A stretch of DNA of 10,206 nucleotides from an uncultured Alphaproteobacteria bacterium. GTDB taxonomy: Bacteria > Pseudomonadota > Alphaproteobacteria > Paracaedibacterales > CAIULA01. The notes under the pieces are model-generated. The model was not told the origin of the DNA and searched no databases. It saw only the letters and a list, made by a program, of their open reading frames with translations. Numbering within the stretch: the stretch's first letter is position 1; every line of letters begins with the position of its first letter. The position numbers were made by a program, and so were the translations under genes. The stretch is taken from the NCBI GenBank assembly GCA_903905285.1, contig CAIVFQ010000120.1, forward strand, positions 1-10,206, read 5' to 3'. This document shows positions 1-6,747 of the stretch, piece by piece.

Positions 1-101
1 CTTTAAACACTTTTTTCTTTCCCAACCTGGGTAGTTACTTAATATATTCAAAAAATGGCCATCTAAAAGCCGTTTCAAACTCTCCGATTTTTTATTTATT
101 C

Positions 102-129
102 TTGATTTTAGTATTCCATTGAATAAATT
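102..129 (+). promoter_or_regulatory. Weak sigma70-like promoter candidate for the hydrolase gene
   Basis: TTGATT at 102-107 (4 of 6 to the -35 consensus) and TAAATT at 124-129 (4 of 6 to the -10) are separated by 16 bases, about 50 bases before the preferred hydrolase start. The surrounding DNA is very AT-rich, so chance matches are common. I see no gene or other clear signal in bases 1-137. Confidence 0.25.
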
Positions 130-176
130 AAACATTTTTGTTATCGATGTATCTTGTTGATTCAATATTGTGTTTT

Positions 177-180
177 GAGG
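177..180 (+). promoter_or_regulatory. Ribosome binding site that selects the GTG start of the hydrolase
   Basis: GAGG lies five bases before the GTG at 186. The alternative in-frame starts, TTG at 138 and ATG at 147, have no Shine-Dalgarno-like sequence in front of them, so GTG 186 is preferred. Confidence 0.5.
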
Positions 181-185
181 GTGGT

Positions 186-1475
186 GTGAATTTATTTATT
201 CTTTTGGTCTTGTTTTTGGCCGATCTTCTTTCTTGTTGTCTTTTGGGGGGAAGTGCTTCGCCTGATATTAATAACATGGAACTTACTGGCAGAACGTATT
301 ACAAGGGCTCCTACCTTGGCGATTTTTCTTATAAAGTGCCTTATGTCTCTAGTCTTGAGGGGAAACTAGATTCGTTTAAAGCTCCCTTGGAGCGGCATGA
401 TGTTCGGAAAATTGGGGGTAAGGGCAGCTATAGGTATAACATCGCTTTTCTATGCAAAAAGGTTCCTGAAGATATTATGGCCTCGGACGTGCCGCAATTG
501 CGTACATTCATAGGACAATTTAAGGGTGACTTAAATTTTGCAGATTCCAACTTTATTTGTTTTTATGGTGCGTATTTAATGGTTCCTACTGGTGGCCCTA
601 TTAAAGGTGGCATCGTTTGGCTACATGGAAGTGGTGGTGTGACTCAGTCTACAATTGATAACTGTAATCATTTTGTTAACAAGGGCTATGTGGTCTTGTG
701 TCCTGATTTGTTTTTTGCTTCTGGAACTCATTCTACTATTGCACAGCAATTAAACATTCCTTTGGAAAATTCAATCTTGGCGGCTTACCAAGCATTATTT
801 TTGTTGAAAACCTGCCGTGCTTTGGATGGTAATCCGATTGGCTTGGTGGGAGAATCTCGCGGAGGAATCGTTACTGATTTATGTGCACGACGTTTCTATC
901 AAGAGTATTTATCTTCACTTTTCCAGTTTGATAGATTTGTTGTTGTTAACGGTTTCCCTTTATTTTCCGGGCCGGTGGAATATCCAGATAGTCCCATCCT
1001 TTTGGTGCATGGAAGACACGATGATTGGACCCCCCTTGCACATACCCAAAGGCATAGAGATTTTATGCCAAGACAAACGAGACTAATGGTTTTTGATTGT
1101 GGTCATAATGTTCTTTCTGTCAAAGGATCGGTTCGTAAGAAAGCACAAATCTTTCATTCTTGTTCAGTTGAAGACAGAGGAGATGATGGCTTTCTTCCCT
1201 TAACGGTTGGCGAAGGCAAAGTGATTATATACAATGGGAACTGGCGGTTGGGTGCTCTTGTTCCCTGGAGTTATGTGCCTGGCTTTATAAGAAGATATTT
1301 TAACGTTACAGAATTTAATGCAAGAGAAACCATTTCTTGGCGGCATTTTCCAAGTTTTCTGAGGCAGTATTCAAAAACGCAACGCGTATCTGTTGGTCAT
1401 AATAATCCAATCATTAGGCAACAAGCTTTGGCGGGAATTGAAGATTTCTTAGAAGAACGTCTAAGAGAAATATAA
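186..1475 (+). CDS. Possibly exported alpha/beta hydrolase (dienelactone-hydrolase-like)
   Basis: Predicted serine hydrolase of the alpha/beta fold; the substrate cannot be told. Numbering from GTG 186 (429 residues): an HGSGG motif typical of the strand before the oxyanion hole, then the nucleophile elbow G-E-S-R-G with Ser224, then HGRHDDWTP supplying the acid (Asp279 as HGxxDxxxP, or Asp280). The catalytic His is ambiguous: His307 in DCGHN, or His405 in a GHNNP segment followed by an amphipathic C-terminal helix, as at the end of dienelactone-hydrolase-like proteins. The N-terminus from GTG 186 is strongly hydrophobic for about 20 residues and ends GGSASP, so it may be a signal peptide or anchor. 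It lacks the usual basic residues and has an Asp inside; an LLSC lipobox is possible but poor. TTG 138 or ATG 147 would add 16 or 13 residues. Many Arg codons are AGA/AGG, unlike mtaB downstream. Fold confident, export and start less so. Confidence 0.75.
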   Translation: MNLFILLVLFLADLLSCCLLGGSASPDINNMELTGRTYYKGSYLGDFSYKVPYVSSLEGKLDSFKAPLERHDVRKIGGKGSYRYNIAFLCKKVPEDIMASDVPQLRTFIGQFKGDLNFADSNFICFYGAYLMVPTGGPIKGGIVWLHGSGGVTQSTIDNCNHFVNKGYVVLCPDLFFASGTHSTIAQQLNIPLENSILAAYQALFLLKTCRALDGNPIGLVGESRGGIVTDLCARRFYQEYLSSLFQFDRFVVVNGFPLFSGPVEYPDSPILLVHGRHDDWTPLAHTQRHRDFMPRQTRLMVFDCGHNVLSVKGSVRKKAQIFHSCSVEDRGDDGFLPLTVGEGKVIIYNGNWRLGALVPWSYVPGFIRRYFNVTEFNARETISWRHFPSFLRQYSKTQRVSVGHNNPIIRQQALAGIEDFLEERLREI

Positions 1476-1499
1476 ATTTGCTGTTTTAAATTTTTATGG

Positions 1500-1518
1500 T
1501 TAAGTTTTAATAACTTAA
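1500..1518. repeat. 7-bp inverted repeat just before mtaB
   Basis: TTAAGTT at 1500-1506 and AACTTAA at 1512-1518 are perfect inverted copies around a five-base loop, ending two bases before the mtaB ATG. The stem has one G-C pair, so it is weak as a hairpin. It covers the place where a ribosome binding site would be expected, and no good Shine-Dalgarno is visible. It could be an operator half-site pair or chance in AT-rich DNA. Confidence 0.35.
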
Positions 1519-1520
1519 AA

Positions 1521-2666
1521 ATGATTGCAAAGTTGCACCCCGTGAATCTAAATCAAGTTATCACTTTTGGTTGCCGTCTGAATACTTACGAGTCAGAGGT
1601 GATGAAAGATTTGTCCCATCAGGCCGGCCTGTCAGGGGCGATTTTGATTAATACCTGTGCCGTAACGGCTGAGGCTGAGCGTCAAGCCCGCCAGGCCATT
1701 CGTAAGCTTCGCCGTGAAAATCCTGATGCCAAAATTATTATCACGGGTTGTGGAGCCCAGATGAACCCCAAACAGTACGCCGACATGCCAGAGGTTACGA
1801 GCGTCATCGGTAATCAAGAAAAAATGCAGCTTGAAACCTATCAAAAGTTGATAAATTCTGACCAACATGCCCGGGTTCTTGTTAACGATATTATGTCGGT
1901 TCGCGAAACAGCCGGCCATTTGGTGTCGGGCTTTGAGGGGAAGGCGCGGGCCTTTGTGCAGGTTCAAAATGGTTGTGATCACCGCTGTACGTTTTGCACC
2001 ATTCCTTATGGTCGTGGTAATTCACGCAGCGTTCCTTTGGGTGACATTGTGTCCCAGGTGCGATTGCTGATGGAGGGGGGATATCAGGAAATTGTTTTCA
2101 CAGGGGTTGATATTACGGCGTACGGGGCTGATTTGCCTGGAACACCTACCTTGGGGCAGGCGATCCGCCGATTGTTAGCCCTGGTGCCTGACTTGAAACG
2201 CCTTCGGCTTTCTTCCCTTGACCCTGTGGAAATTGATGAAGATTTATGGCGTTTGATTGGTGAAGAACCTCGCCTAATGCCCCACCTTCACCTTAGCTTA
2301 CAGGCTGGGGATGATATGATTTTAAAAAGAATGAAACGCCGTCATTTGCGACAGGATGCGATTGGTTTTTGTCAAAAGGCCCGGGATCTAAGGCCTGATG
2401 TGGTGTTTGGCGCCGACCTGATTGCCGGATTCCCCACCGAAACGGATGAGATGTTCGAGAATAGCTTGCGCATTGTGGATGAATGCGATCTTAGTTTCTT
2501 GCATGTTTTCCCCTATTCCCCACGCCCTGGGACGCCAGCCAGCCGAATGCCCCAAGTCCCCAAATCTCTTGTCAAACTGCGTGCAGCTTCTGAACAAGTC
2601 TGTTTAGACGTAAATCTGGTTGGTAAGGATAAAAAAAACATGGAAGGTGTTGTGATAAATCCTTAG
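1521..2666 (+). CDS. mtaB: tRNA t6A37 methylthiotransferase MtaB, lacking the C-terminal TRAM domain
   Basis: Radical-SAM enzyme that converts N6-threonylcarbamoyladenosine 37 of ANN-decoding tRNAs to the 2-methylthio form, using two 4Fe-4S clusters. The N-terminal UPF0004 domain carries Cys18 (FGCRLN), Cys46 (NTCAV) and Cys77 (TGCGAQ) for the auxiliary cluster. The radical-SAM CxxxCxxC is Cys152, Cys156, Cys159 (NGCDHRCTFC). FTGVDI, LHLSLQAG, GADLIAGFPTE and FPYSPRPGTPA are typical of the MtaB branch. Family members are usually about 410-450 residues and end in a TRAM RNA-binding domain; this one stops at residue 381, a little after the RMPQVP segment, with an unusual tail (DKKNMEGVVINP). 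The loss coincides with an inserted exported-protein gene. A run of eight A (2631-2638) lies just before the aberrant tail. Dropping one A gives TWKVL then a stop, so it does not restore the domain. The catalytic part is intact; activity on tRNA may be reduced or lost. Confidence 0.93.
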   Translation: MIAKLHPVNLNQVITFGCRLNTYESEVMKDLSHQAGLSGAILINTCAVTAEAERQARQAIRKLRRENPDAKIIITGCGAQMNPKQYADMPEVTSVIGNQEKMQLETYQKLINSDQHARVLVNDIMSVRETAGHLVSGFEGKARAFVQVQNGCDHRCTFCTIPYGRGNSRSVPLGDIVSQVRLLMEGGYQEIVFTGVDITAYGADLPGTPTLGQAIRRLLALVPDLKRLRLSSLDPVEIDEDLWRLIGEEPRLMPHLHLSLQAGDDMILKRMKRRHLRQDAIGFCQKARDLRPDVVFGADLIAGFPTETDEMFENSLRIVDECDLSFLHVFPYSPRPGTPASRMPQVPKSLVKLRAASEQVCLDVNLVGKDKKNMEGVVINP

Positions 2667-2679
2667 CAAGGGTCATCTA

Positions 2680-2708
2680 TAGACTTTTTATCTTTTACGA
2701 AATATTAA
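2680..2708 (+). promoter_or_regulatory. Candidate promoter for the exported repeat-protein gene
   Basis: TAGACT at 2680-2685 (4 of 6 to TTGACA) and TATTAA at 2703-2708 (4 of 6 to TATAAT) have the ideal 17-base spacing, leaving an untranslated leader of about 70 bases. It lies wholly in the gap after the mtaB stop, as expected if the downstream gene arrived with its own promoter. Confidence 0.33.
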
Positions 2709-2784
2709 TGCTAATCCCCATAAGATTGTATTGAGTCCTAAAGCGTTGTTGTGTGCCACGTTGGGACAAAAACAGAGAATATAA

Positions 2785-4209
2785 ATGAGAAAAATACTAT
2801 TATTTTTTATTGTATCCCTTAGCTTAAGTGCCTGGGCCAGTGATGACCTTGAAAGACAGATAAGTGATAAATATAAAACTTTTCAGGCCACTTTCGAACC
2901 TGATAGCGGCTCTAACCTTTGCTCGGCAGTTCGGTTTGTTAAAAAATTAATAGCTGAATTAGAGGGTATTTCGGATACCAAGGAAAGATTAAACCAGCAG
3001 AGGATGATTGCGGCTGTTCTTTTAGAAGGCAAAGGGGTCGGGGGCATTAGCGATCGCCCAGCGACTGGGGAAGAAGAGGCAGAGATAAAACGCGCCATTC
3101 TTATGAACACCCTTGCTCAAGACAGACAGTGGAACGAACAATCAGATAAAGCCAAATTTTTATCAGATGTCGGAATTTCAGGTCATGGTTCTTTAAATGC
3201 TCACCAGCAGAAAGTTACAGGATTATTCGGGCAAGCTTATGATTTAGGGGCTTTGCAAAGAAAACCTTTTACCTTCAAAGATTTTATAGAAACCCCTCAA
3301 AACTTTAAAGGTTGGCAGGCGGCCAAAGAGGCAATGGATCAAGAATTACTGGGGATTTTAAAAGAATTTCATGATTTAGGAAACCGAGGAGCGGTTAAAG
3401 ATAAACCTAGGGATGCGCCCCTATGGCAAAATATATTCAGCCGCCTGCCGCGCAAAATTAGGCCTATGTTTTTTCTCTCTCCTGAAAAATTAAATTTATT
3501 TTTATTGAAAATGGAAGGACTGACTAAAGAACAAAGGTCTACTGTTCTATCTGTGGCTGATTTGTTGAATTCATACGTAAAATTCGAGTTTTTGGTAACC
3601 CATGCGGACCTTTTTGGGATCATGGAGGGGGAAGAAATGTATGCGTTTATTGAAACTCTTCGTGCTGCACCAGAGGAAAATATAAAGTTTTTAGAGTCAC
3701 ATGTGAAATCTTTTGTCAGTATGGATGAGAAGAGCAGGGAGACATTTTTAATAATTATTGGGTATGCATCAGCGAAAAAAATAGAATTACTCCTTTCTTA
3801 CCCAAACCTTTTGGCAGGTCTGAAGGCAGAGTATCATCTTGAATTTGTAAAACTTATTTCTAAGATGGCAGAGGAAGAATCAGAATTTTTATCATCACCT
3901 CTTATTCTTTTTGACGGCATGAGTCAAAAACACATTAATAATATCCGAGGTGTTCTGTATGAGCATTCAAACGAAAAACGTATGTTTTTATCCGCTTACG
4001 TAAAAATTTTTGAGGGGATGAATCCTCAGGAAATAGAGGCGGCTTTTAATCGTTTTTCTTTGTTGTTATATTTAGAAATTCTGGAATCCAACCTTTCGGG
4101 TTTTCAAAAGCTGACCCCGACTTCAAAATTGAAATTCATGGAGGCTATTAGCCAATATACTTTCCGTGGGATAAAGGATCCCCCCCGAATTAAGGACTTT
4201 CTTAATTAA
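2785..4209 (+). CDS. Unrecognised Sec-exported protein with ~33-residue tandem helical repeats
   Basis: I do not recognise a family. Residues 1-18 are a textbook Sec signal peptide: MRK, a hydrophobic core of about 12 residues, and AWA before the likely cleavage after Ala18. Residues 20-230 are hydrophilic, mostly helical in character, with no known motif. From about 235 to 460 the chain is a series of units whose first positions fall at 235, 269, 302, 335, 368, 401 and 432, a spacing of exactly 33 in the middle. Each reads roughly [FLI]-L-x-S at the start, F/L/M at 9, M/L at 12 and usually a hydrophobic residue near 20, e.g. FLESHVKSFVSM and FLSSPLILFDGM, suggesting two-helix solenoid units. 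They lack the ankyrin G-TPLH core and do not look like TPRs. AGAGAA at 2774-2779 is a reasonable ribosome binding site. About half of the Arg codons are AGA/AGG, unlike both neighbours. Likely periplasmic or secreted; a host-interaction role is only a guess. Confidence 0.85.
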   Translation: MRKILLFFIVSLSLSAWASDDLERQISDKYKTFQATFEPDSGSNLCSAVRFVKKLIAELEGISDTKERLNQQRMIAAVLLEGKGVGGISDRPATGEEEAEIKRAILMNTLAQDRQWNEQSDKAKFLSDVGISGHGSLNAHQQKVTGLFGQAYDLGALQRKPFTFKDFIETPQNFKGWQAAKEAMDQELLGILKEFHDLGNRGAVKDKPRDAPLWQNIFSRLPRKIRPMFFLSPEKLNLFLLKMEGLTKEQRSTVLSVADLLNSYVKFEFLVTHADLFGIMEGEEMYAFIETLRAAPEENIKFLESHVKSFVSMDEKSRETFLIIIGYASAKKIELLLSYPNLLAGLKAEYHLEFVKLISKMAEEESEFLSSPLILFDGMSQKHINNIRGVLYEHSNEKRMFLSAYVKIFEGMNPQEIEAAFNRFSLLLYLEILESNLSGFQKLTPTSKLKFMEAISQYTFRGIKDPPRIKDFLN

Positions 4210-4243
4210 GGCAAAATTACAAGGACTTCCAATTATCGATCAG

Positions 4244-4276
4244 ACCTCAGTCACCGATTGACTTAGGTTCTTTTTT
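4244..4276 (+). terminator. Probable intrinsic terminator after the repeat-protein gene
   Basis: ACCTCAGTC (4244-4252) pairs with GACTTAGGT (4260-4268) except for one C/T mismatch in the middle, around a seven-base loop, and is followed by TC and six T (4271-4276). It begins 34 bases after the repeat-protein stop. The stem is only moderately GC-rich, so strength is uncertain. It would separate that gene from ftsY. Confidence 0.5.
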
Positions 4277-4286
4277 CTCGTTAAGT
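4258..4286 (+). promoter_or_regulatory. Weak promoter candidate for ftsY
   Basis: TTGACT at 4258-4263 (5 of 6 to the -35 consensus) is 17 bases from TTAAGT at 4281-4286, a poor -10 (3 of 6). The -35 box lies in the loop and right arm of the terminator hairpin. If the terminator works, ftsY needs a promoter near here, but the -10 is weak. Confidence 0.22.
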
Positions 4287-4320
4287 GAAGCGATCACCCA
4301 GAAACAATGGTTAAGAAATC

Positions 4321-5253
4321 GTGGAATCGGAAAAGAAACCTTGGTGGCAACGGCTTAAGCAAGGCTTAAAGAAAACCTCTGAACAGTTAGGGGGGCAACT
4401 TCGTCAGCTGGTAACGGCGCGAAAGTTGGATCAACAAACCCTTGATCAATTAGAAGATTTGCTGATTCAGGCCGATATGAGCGTGCCGATTGCCCAAGAG
4501 CTTCGGCAATCATTGGCCAAACAGCGCCTAAACCAAGATGTCACTGATGAAGATGTCAAAACAATTTTAGCAGCCGATATTGAAAAGATTCTGCTGCCAA
4601 CCGCCGTTCCCTTAGTATTGACCAAAACAGGCAGCCTGCAGGTTGTTTTGATGGTGGGCGTGAATGGCAGTGGTAAAACAACGACTATCAGTAAATTAAC
4701 AAAACAGTGGCAAGATCAAGGGCTAAGCGTTGCCTTGGCGGCCTGCGATACCTTTCGTGCAGCCGCTGTGGAGCAATTAAAGGTGTGGGGACAACGGCTG
4801 AACGTTCCTGTCTATGCGAAAGAAACGGGGGCCGATGCAGCGGGTTTAGCGTTTGAGGCGATAACCCAGGCAAGGGCCGCTGGCAAAGATATTTTGTGCA
4901 TAGATACCGCAGGACGTCTTCAAAACAAAGAAGGACTGATGAATGAATTGAAAAAAATCATCCGTGTGATTCAAAAGATTGATCCTCAATTCCCCCATCA
5001 TACACTTTTAGTGTTGGATGCCACCACGGGTCAGAATGCTTACCAACAAGTTTCTATTTTTCAGGAAGTCGCTGGTATAACAGGGCTAATCATGACAAAA
5101 TTGGACGGAACAGCGCGGGGCGGTGTTTTGGTGGGGTTAGCTAAACGATTTGGCCTGCCCATTCATGCAATTGGGGTGGGCGAGACTGCAGACGATTTGC
5201 AACCCTTTGTAGCATCTGATTTTGCCCATAGTTTGTTAGGCCTAGAAAAATAA
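4321..5253 (+). CDS. ftsY: Signal recognition particle receptor FtsY
   Basis: SRP receptor GTPase at the inner face of the cytoplasmic membrane; it docks Ffh-bound ribosomes so that inner-membrane proteins are inserted co-translationally. The N domain spans about residues 10-95 (LLIQADMSVPIA is typical). The G domain follows with P-loop GVNGSGKTT (113-121), DTFRAAA (143-149), DTAGR (195-199), LDATTGQNA (232-240), TKLDG (259-263) and closing GVGE (285-288). At 310 residues it has essentially no acidic A domain, only a basic, Trp-containing N-terminal helix (KPWWQRLKQGLKK) that could contact lipid; this short form is common in Alphaproteobacteria. The GTG start is the only good choice: the upstream in-frame stop is at 4312, and the conserved N-terminus begins right after. 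The Shine-Dalgarno is poor, which would fit ancestral translational coupling to an overlapping upstream gene. First gene of a tight four-gene cluster. Confidence 0.97.
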   Translation: MESEKKPWWQRLKQGLKKTSEQLGGQLRQLVTARKLDQQTLDQLEDLLIQADMSVPIAQELRQSLAKQRLNQDVTDEDVKTILAADIEKILLPTAVPLVLTKTGSLQVVLMVGVNGSGKTTTISKLTKQWQDQGLSVALAACDTFRAAAVEQLKVWGQRLNVPVYAKETGADAAGLAFEAITQARAAGKDILCIDTAGRLQNKEGLMNELKKIIRVIQKIDPQFPHHTLLVLDATTGQNAYQQVSIFQEVAGITGLIMTKLDGTARGGVLVGLAKRFGLPIHAIGVGETADDLQPFVASDFAHSLLGLEK

Positions 5254-5257
5254 GAAG

Positions 5258-5262
5258 AAGGA
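5258..5262 (+). promoter_or_regulatory. Ribosome binding site for amn
   Basis: AAGGA, within a purine run following the ftsY stop, is seven bases before ATG 5270. This spacing favours that ATG over the TTG codon directly in front of it at 5267. Confidence 0.6.
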
Positions 5263-5269
5263 TTCCTTG

Positions 5270-6733
5270 ATGGAAAACGCATATCATATTACCAAAGCTA
5301 AGCAGTTTACTGATGCTGCTCTAGCCGTGGACTATATAGACTTTTTGTACAAAGAAAGTTGCGAAAGAATTAAATCGGCGTTTCAAGAGTTATTAAATGG
5401 AAAATCTGATGAAGCCGCGATGCAACAGGCTACATACCCGTTTGTTGGTATCAAGGTCACCAATCAAGATTTACACGTGGATGTCAGACTTAGTTTTGGC
5501 GTGGTGTCTGACCCTGGATACTATGGCAGTACCGTTACCAGGCCTGATATTTTTAAAAATTATTATATAGAACAACTCCATCTATTGATTACCCGCCATA
5601 AGGTGCCGGTTGTTGTAGGGTCAAGTGACGTGTCGATTCCCTTACCGTTTGTGATTGACCATGTCCCGATTGATTTAGAACCCCATCAAATCAAGCAGTT
5701 GCAAGAAGGGTTTGTTCTTCCCAATTTAAGCCGTATTGATGACAGAACGCCAAACGGAGAGAACTCCCTTTTGGACATGGATTTAAGGCCGATGGCATTA
5801 TTTAGTGCTGAACGCGTTGATTTTTCATTGCATCGGTTGCAGCATTATACGGCAACGTTACCCTTGCACTTTCAAAGTTTTACCCTGTTAACAAACTACC
5901 AACGCTATGTTGAAGCGTTTATAGACTACAGCCGTGAACAACTCAGGAACGACCCTACCAACTATACGCAGCTGATTGGCCCTGGTAATACCATTCTGGC
6001 AACGTCAGAACATCCTGATTTAAAATCTGAACCGGTTCCTTACTTGCCACAAATGCCCGCCTATCACCTCATACGAAAAGACGGGCAGGGGATTACCTTC
6101 ATTAATATTGGTGTGGGGCCCAGTAATGCTAAGACGATTACCGATCATTTGGCGGTTTTGCGTCCTGATTGTTGGTTAATGGTGGGGCACTGTGCGGGGC
6201 TGCGATCAACCCAAATGTTGGGTGATTATGTGTTGGCCCATGCTTATGTACGGGAAGATCATGTTCTTGATCAAGATTTGCCGACCTGGATTCCCTTGCC
6301 TCCGATTGCCGAAGTGCAAGTTGCTTTGCAACAGGCGGTTGCCAATATTACTGATGAAACGGGTGTCGACCTTAAGGCCCGTATGCGTACAGGAACCTTG
6401 GTAACGACCGACAATCGAAATTGGGAATTGCAATCAAGGGAACTGTCAGAACGATTCCGTCAAAGCCGCGCCATTGCGGTTGATATGGAATCAGCAACTG
6501 TGGCTGCCAATGGTTTTCGATTCCGCGTTCCTTATGGCACGTTGTTATGCGTTTCTGATAAACCGATCCATGGGGAAATTAAGTTGCAAGGAACGGCTAA
6601 TTCCTTTTATCAAAAAAGTGTTAGTCAGCATTTGAAAGTGGGGCTAGAAGCCGTTCGTTTGTTGCGTGAAGCGGGTGTTGAACAGCTTCATTCTCGCAAA
6701 TTACGTGGTTTTAGCGAACCACCGTTTCGGTAA
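5270..6733 (+). CDS. amn: AMP nucleosidase
   Basis: Cytoplasmic enzyme hydrolysing AMP to adenine and ribose 5-phosphate, thereby controlling the adenylate pool and feeding purine salvage. At 487 residues it matches the usual bacterial length (about 480). The N-terminal AMP-nucleosidase-specific domain shows YPFVGIKV (from 56), DVRLSFG (71-77) and a GYYGSTVTRPD segment ending near 93, followed by VPVVVGSSDVSIPLPF. The C-terminal half is a nucleoside-phosphorylase fold with INIGVGPSNAKT, GHCAGLR (306-312), the ribose-contacting DMES (405-408), and SDKP (429-432), where Asp430 is the expected catalytic acid. ATG 5270 is preferred over TTG 5267 because of the ribosome binding site. It begins 16 bases after ftsY and ends 14 before the antiporter gene, so co-transcription is likely. 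No truncation or missing key residue is seen. Confidence 0.96.
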   Translation: MENAYHITKAKQFTDAALAVDYIDFLYKESCERIKSAFQELLNGKSDEAAMQQATYPFVGIKVTNQDLHVDVRLSFGVVSDPGYYGSTVTRPDIFKNYYIEQLHLLITRHKVPVVVGSSDVSIPLPFVIDHVPIDLEPHQIKQLQEGFVLPNLSRIDDRTPNGENSLLDMDLRPMALFSAERVDFSLHRLQHYTATLPLHFQSFTLLTNYQRYVEAFIDYSREQLRNDPTNYTQLIGPGNTILATSEHPDLKSEPVPYLPQMPAYHLIRKDGQGITFINIGVGPSNAKTITDHLAVLRPDCWLMVGHCAGLRSTQMLGDYVLAHAYVREDHVLDQDLPTWIPLPPIAEVQVALQQAVANITDETGVDLKARMRTGTLVTTDNRNWELQSRELSERFRQSRAIAVDMESATVAANGFRFRVPYGTLLCVSDKPIHGEIKLQGTANSFYQKSVSQHLKVGLEAVRLLREAGVEQLHSRKLRGFSEPPFR

Positions 6734-6747
6734 GGGATTCTATAAAC

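Larger units (their letters stand above)
4206..4358 (+). pseudogene. Possible remnant of the mtaB 3' end (TRAM domain), overlapping the ftsY start
   Basis: This frame is open from just after the repeat-protein stop to a TAA at 4356-4358. It begins QNYKDFQLS, followed by PIDLGSF, about 12 residues later. TRAM domains of MtaB proteins typically run G-R-T-E-N-F/Y, then alternating hydrophobics, then P...G and a hydrophobic strand, so order and spacing fit. It has no plausible start of its own. If real, it is the displaced end of mtaB, and ancestral mtaB overlapped ftsY by about 38 bases. Against this: a terminator-like hairpin lies inside it, and an open frame of about 50 codons is not rare by chance. 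Confidence 0.35.

Noticed and set aside
21..31. CCCA-ACC-TGGG hairpin near the left edge
   Set aside because: A four-pair stem with no T-tract on the correct side for either strand; too short to call a terminator.
1632..1982. 116-residue minus-strand open frame opposite mtaB
   Set aside because: It is antisense to the conserved cysteine-bearing domains of MtaB and has neither motif nor ribosome binding site; an antisense shadow.
2664..2784. Continuation of MtaB in another frame directly after its stop
   Set aside because: All three forward frames were read; none gives TRAM-like sequence and all meet stops quickly, so a simple single frameshift does not explain the short protein.
5267..5269. 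TTG as the start of amn
   Set aside because: It directly precedes an ATG with better Shine-Dalgarno spacing and adds only one residue.
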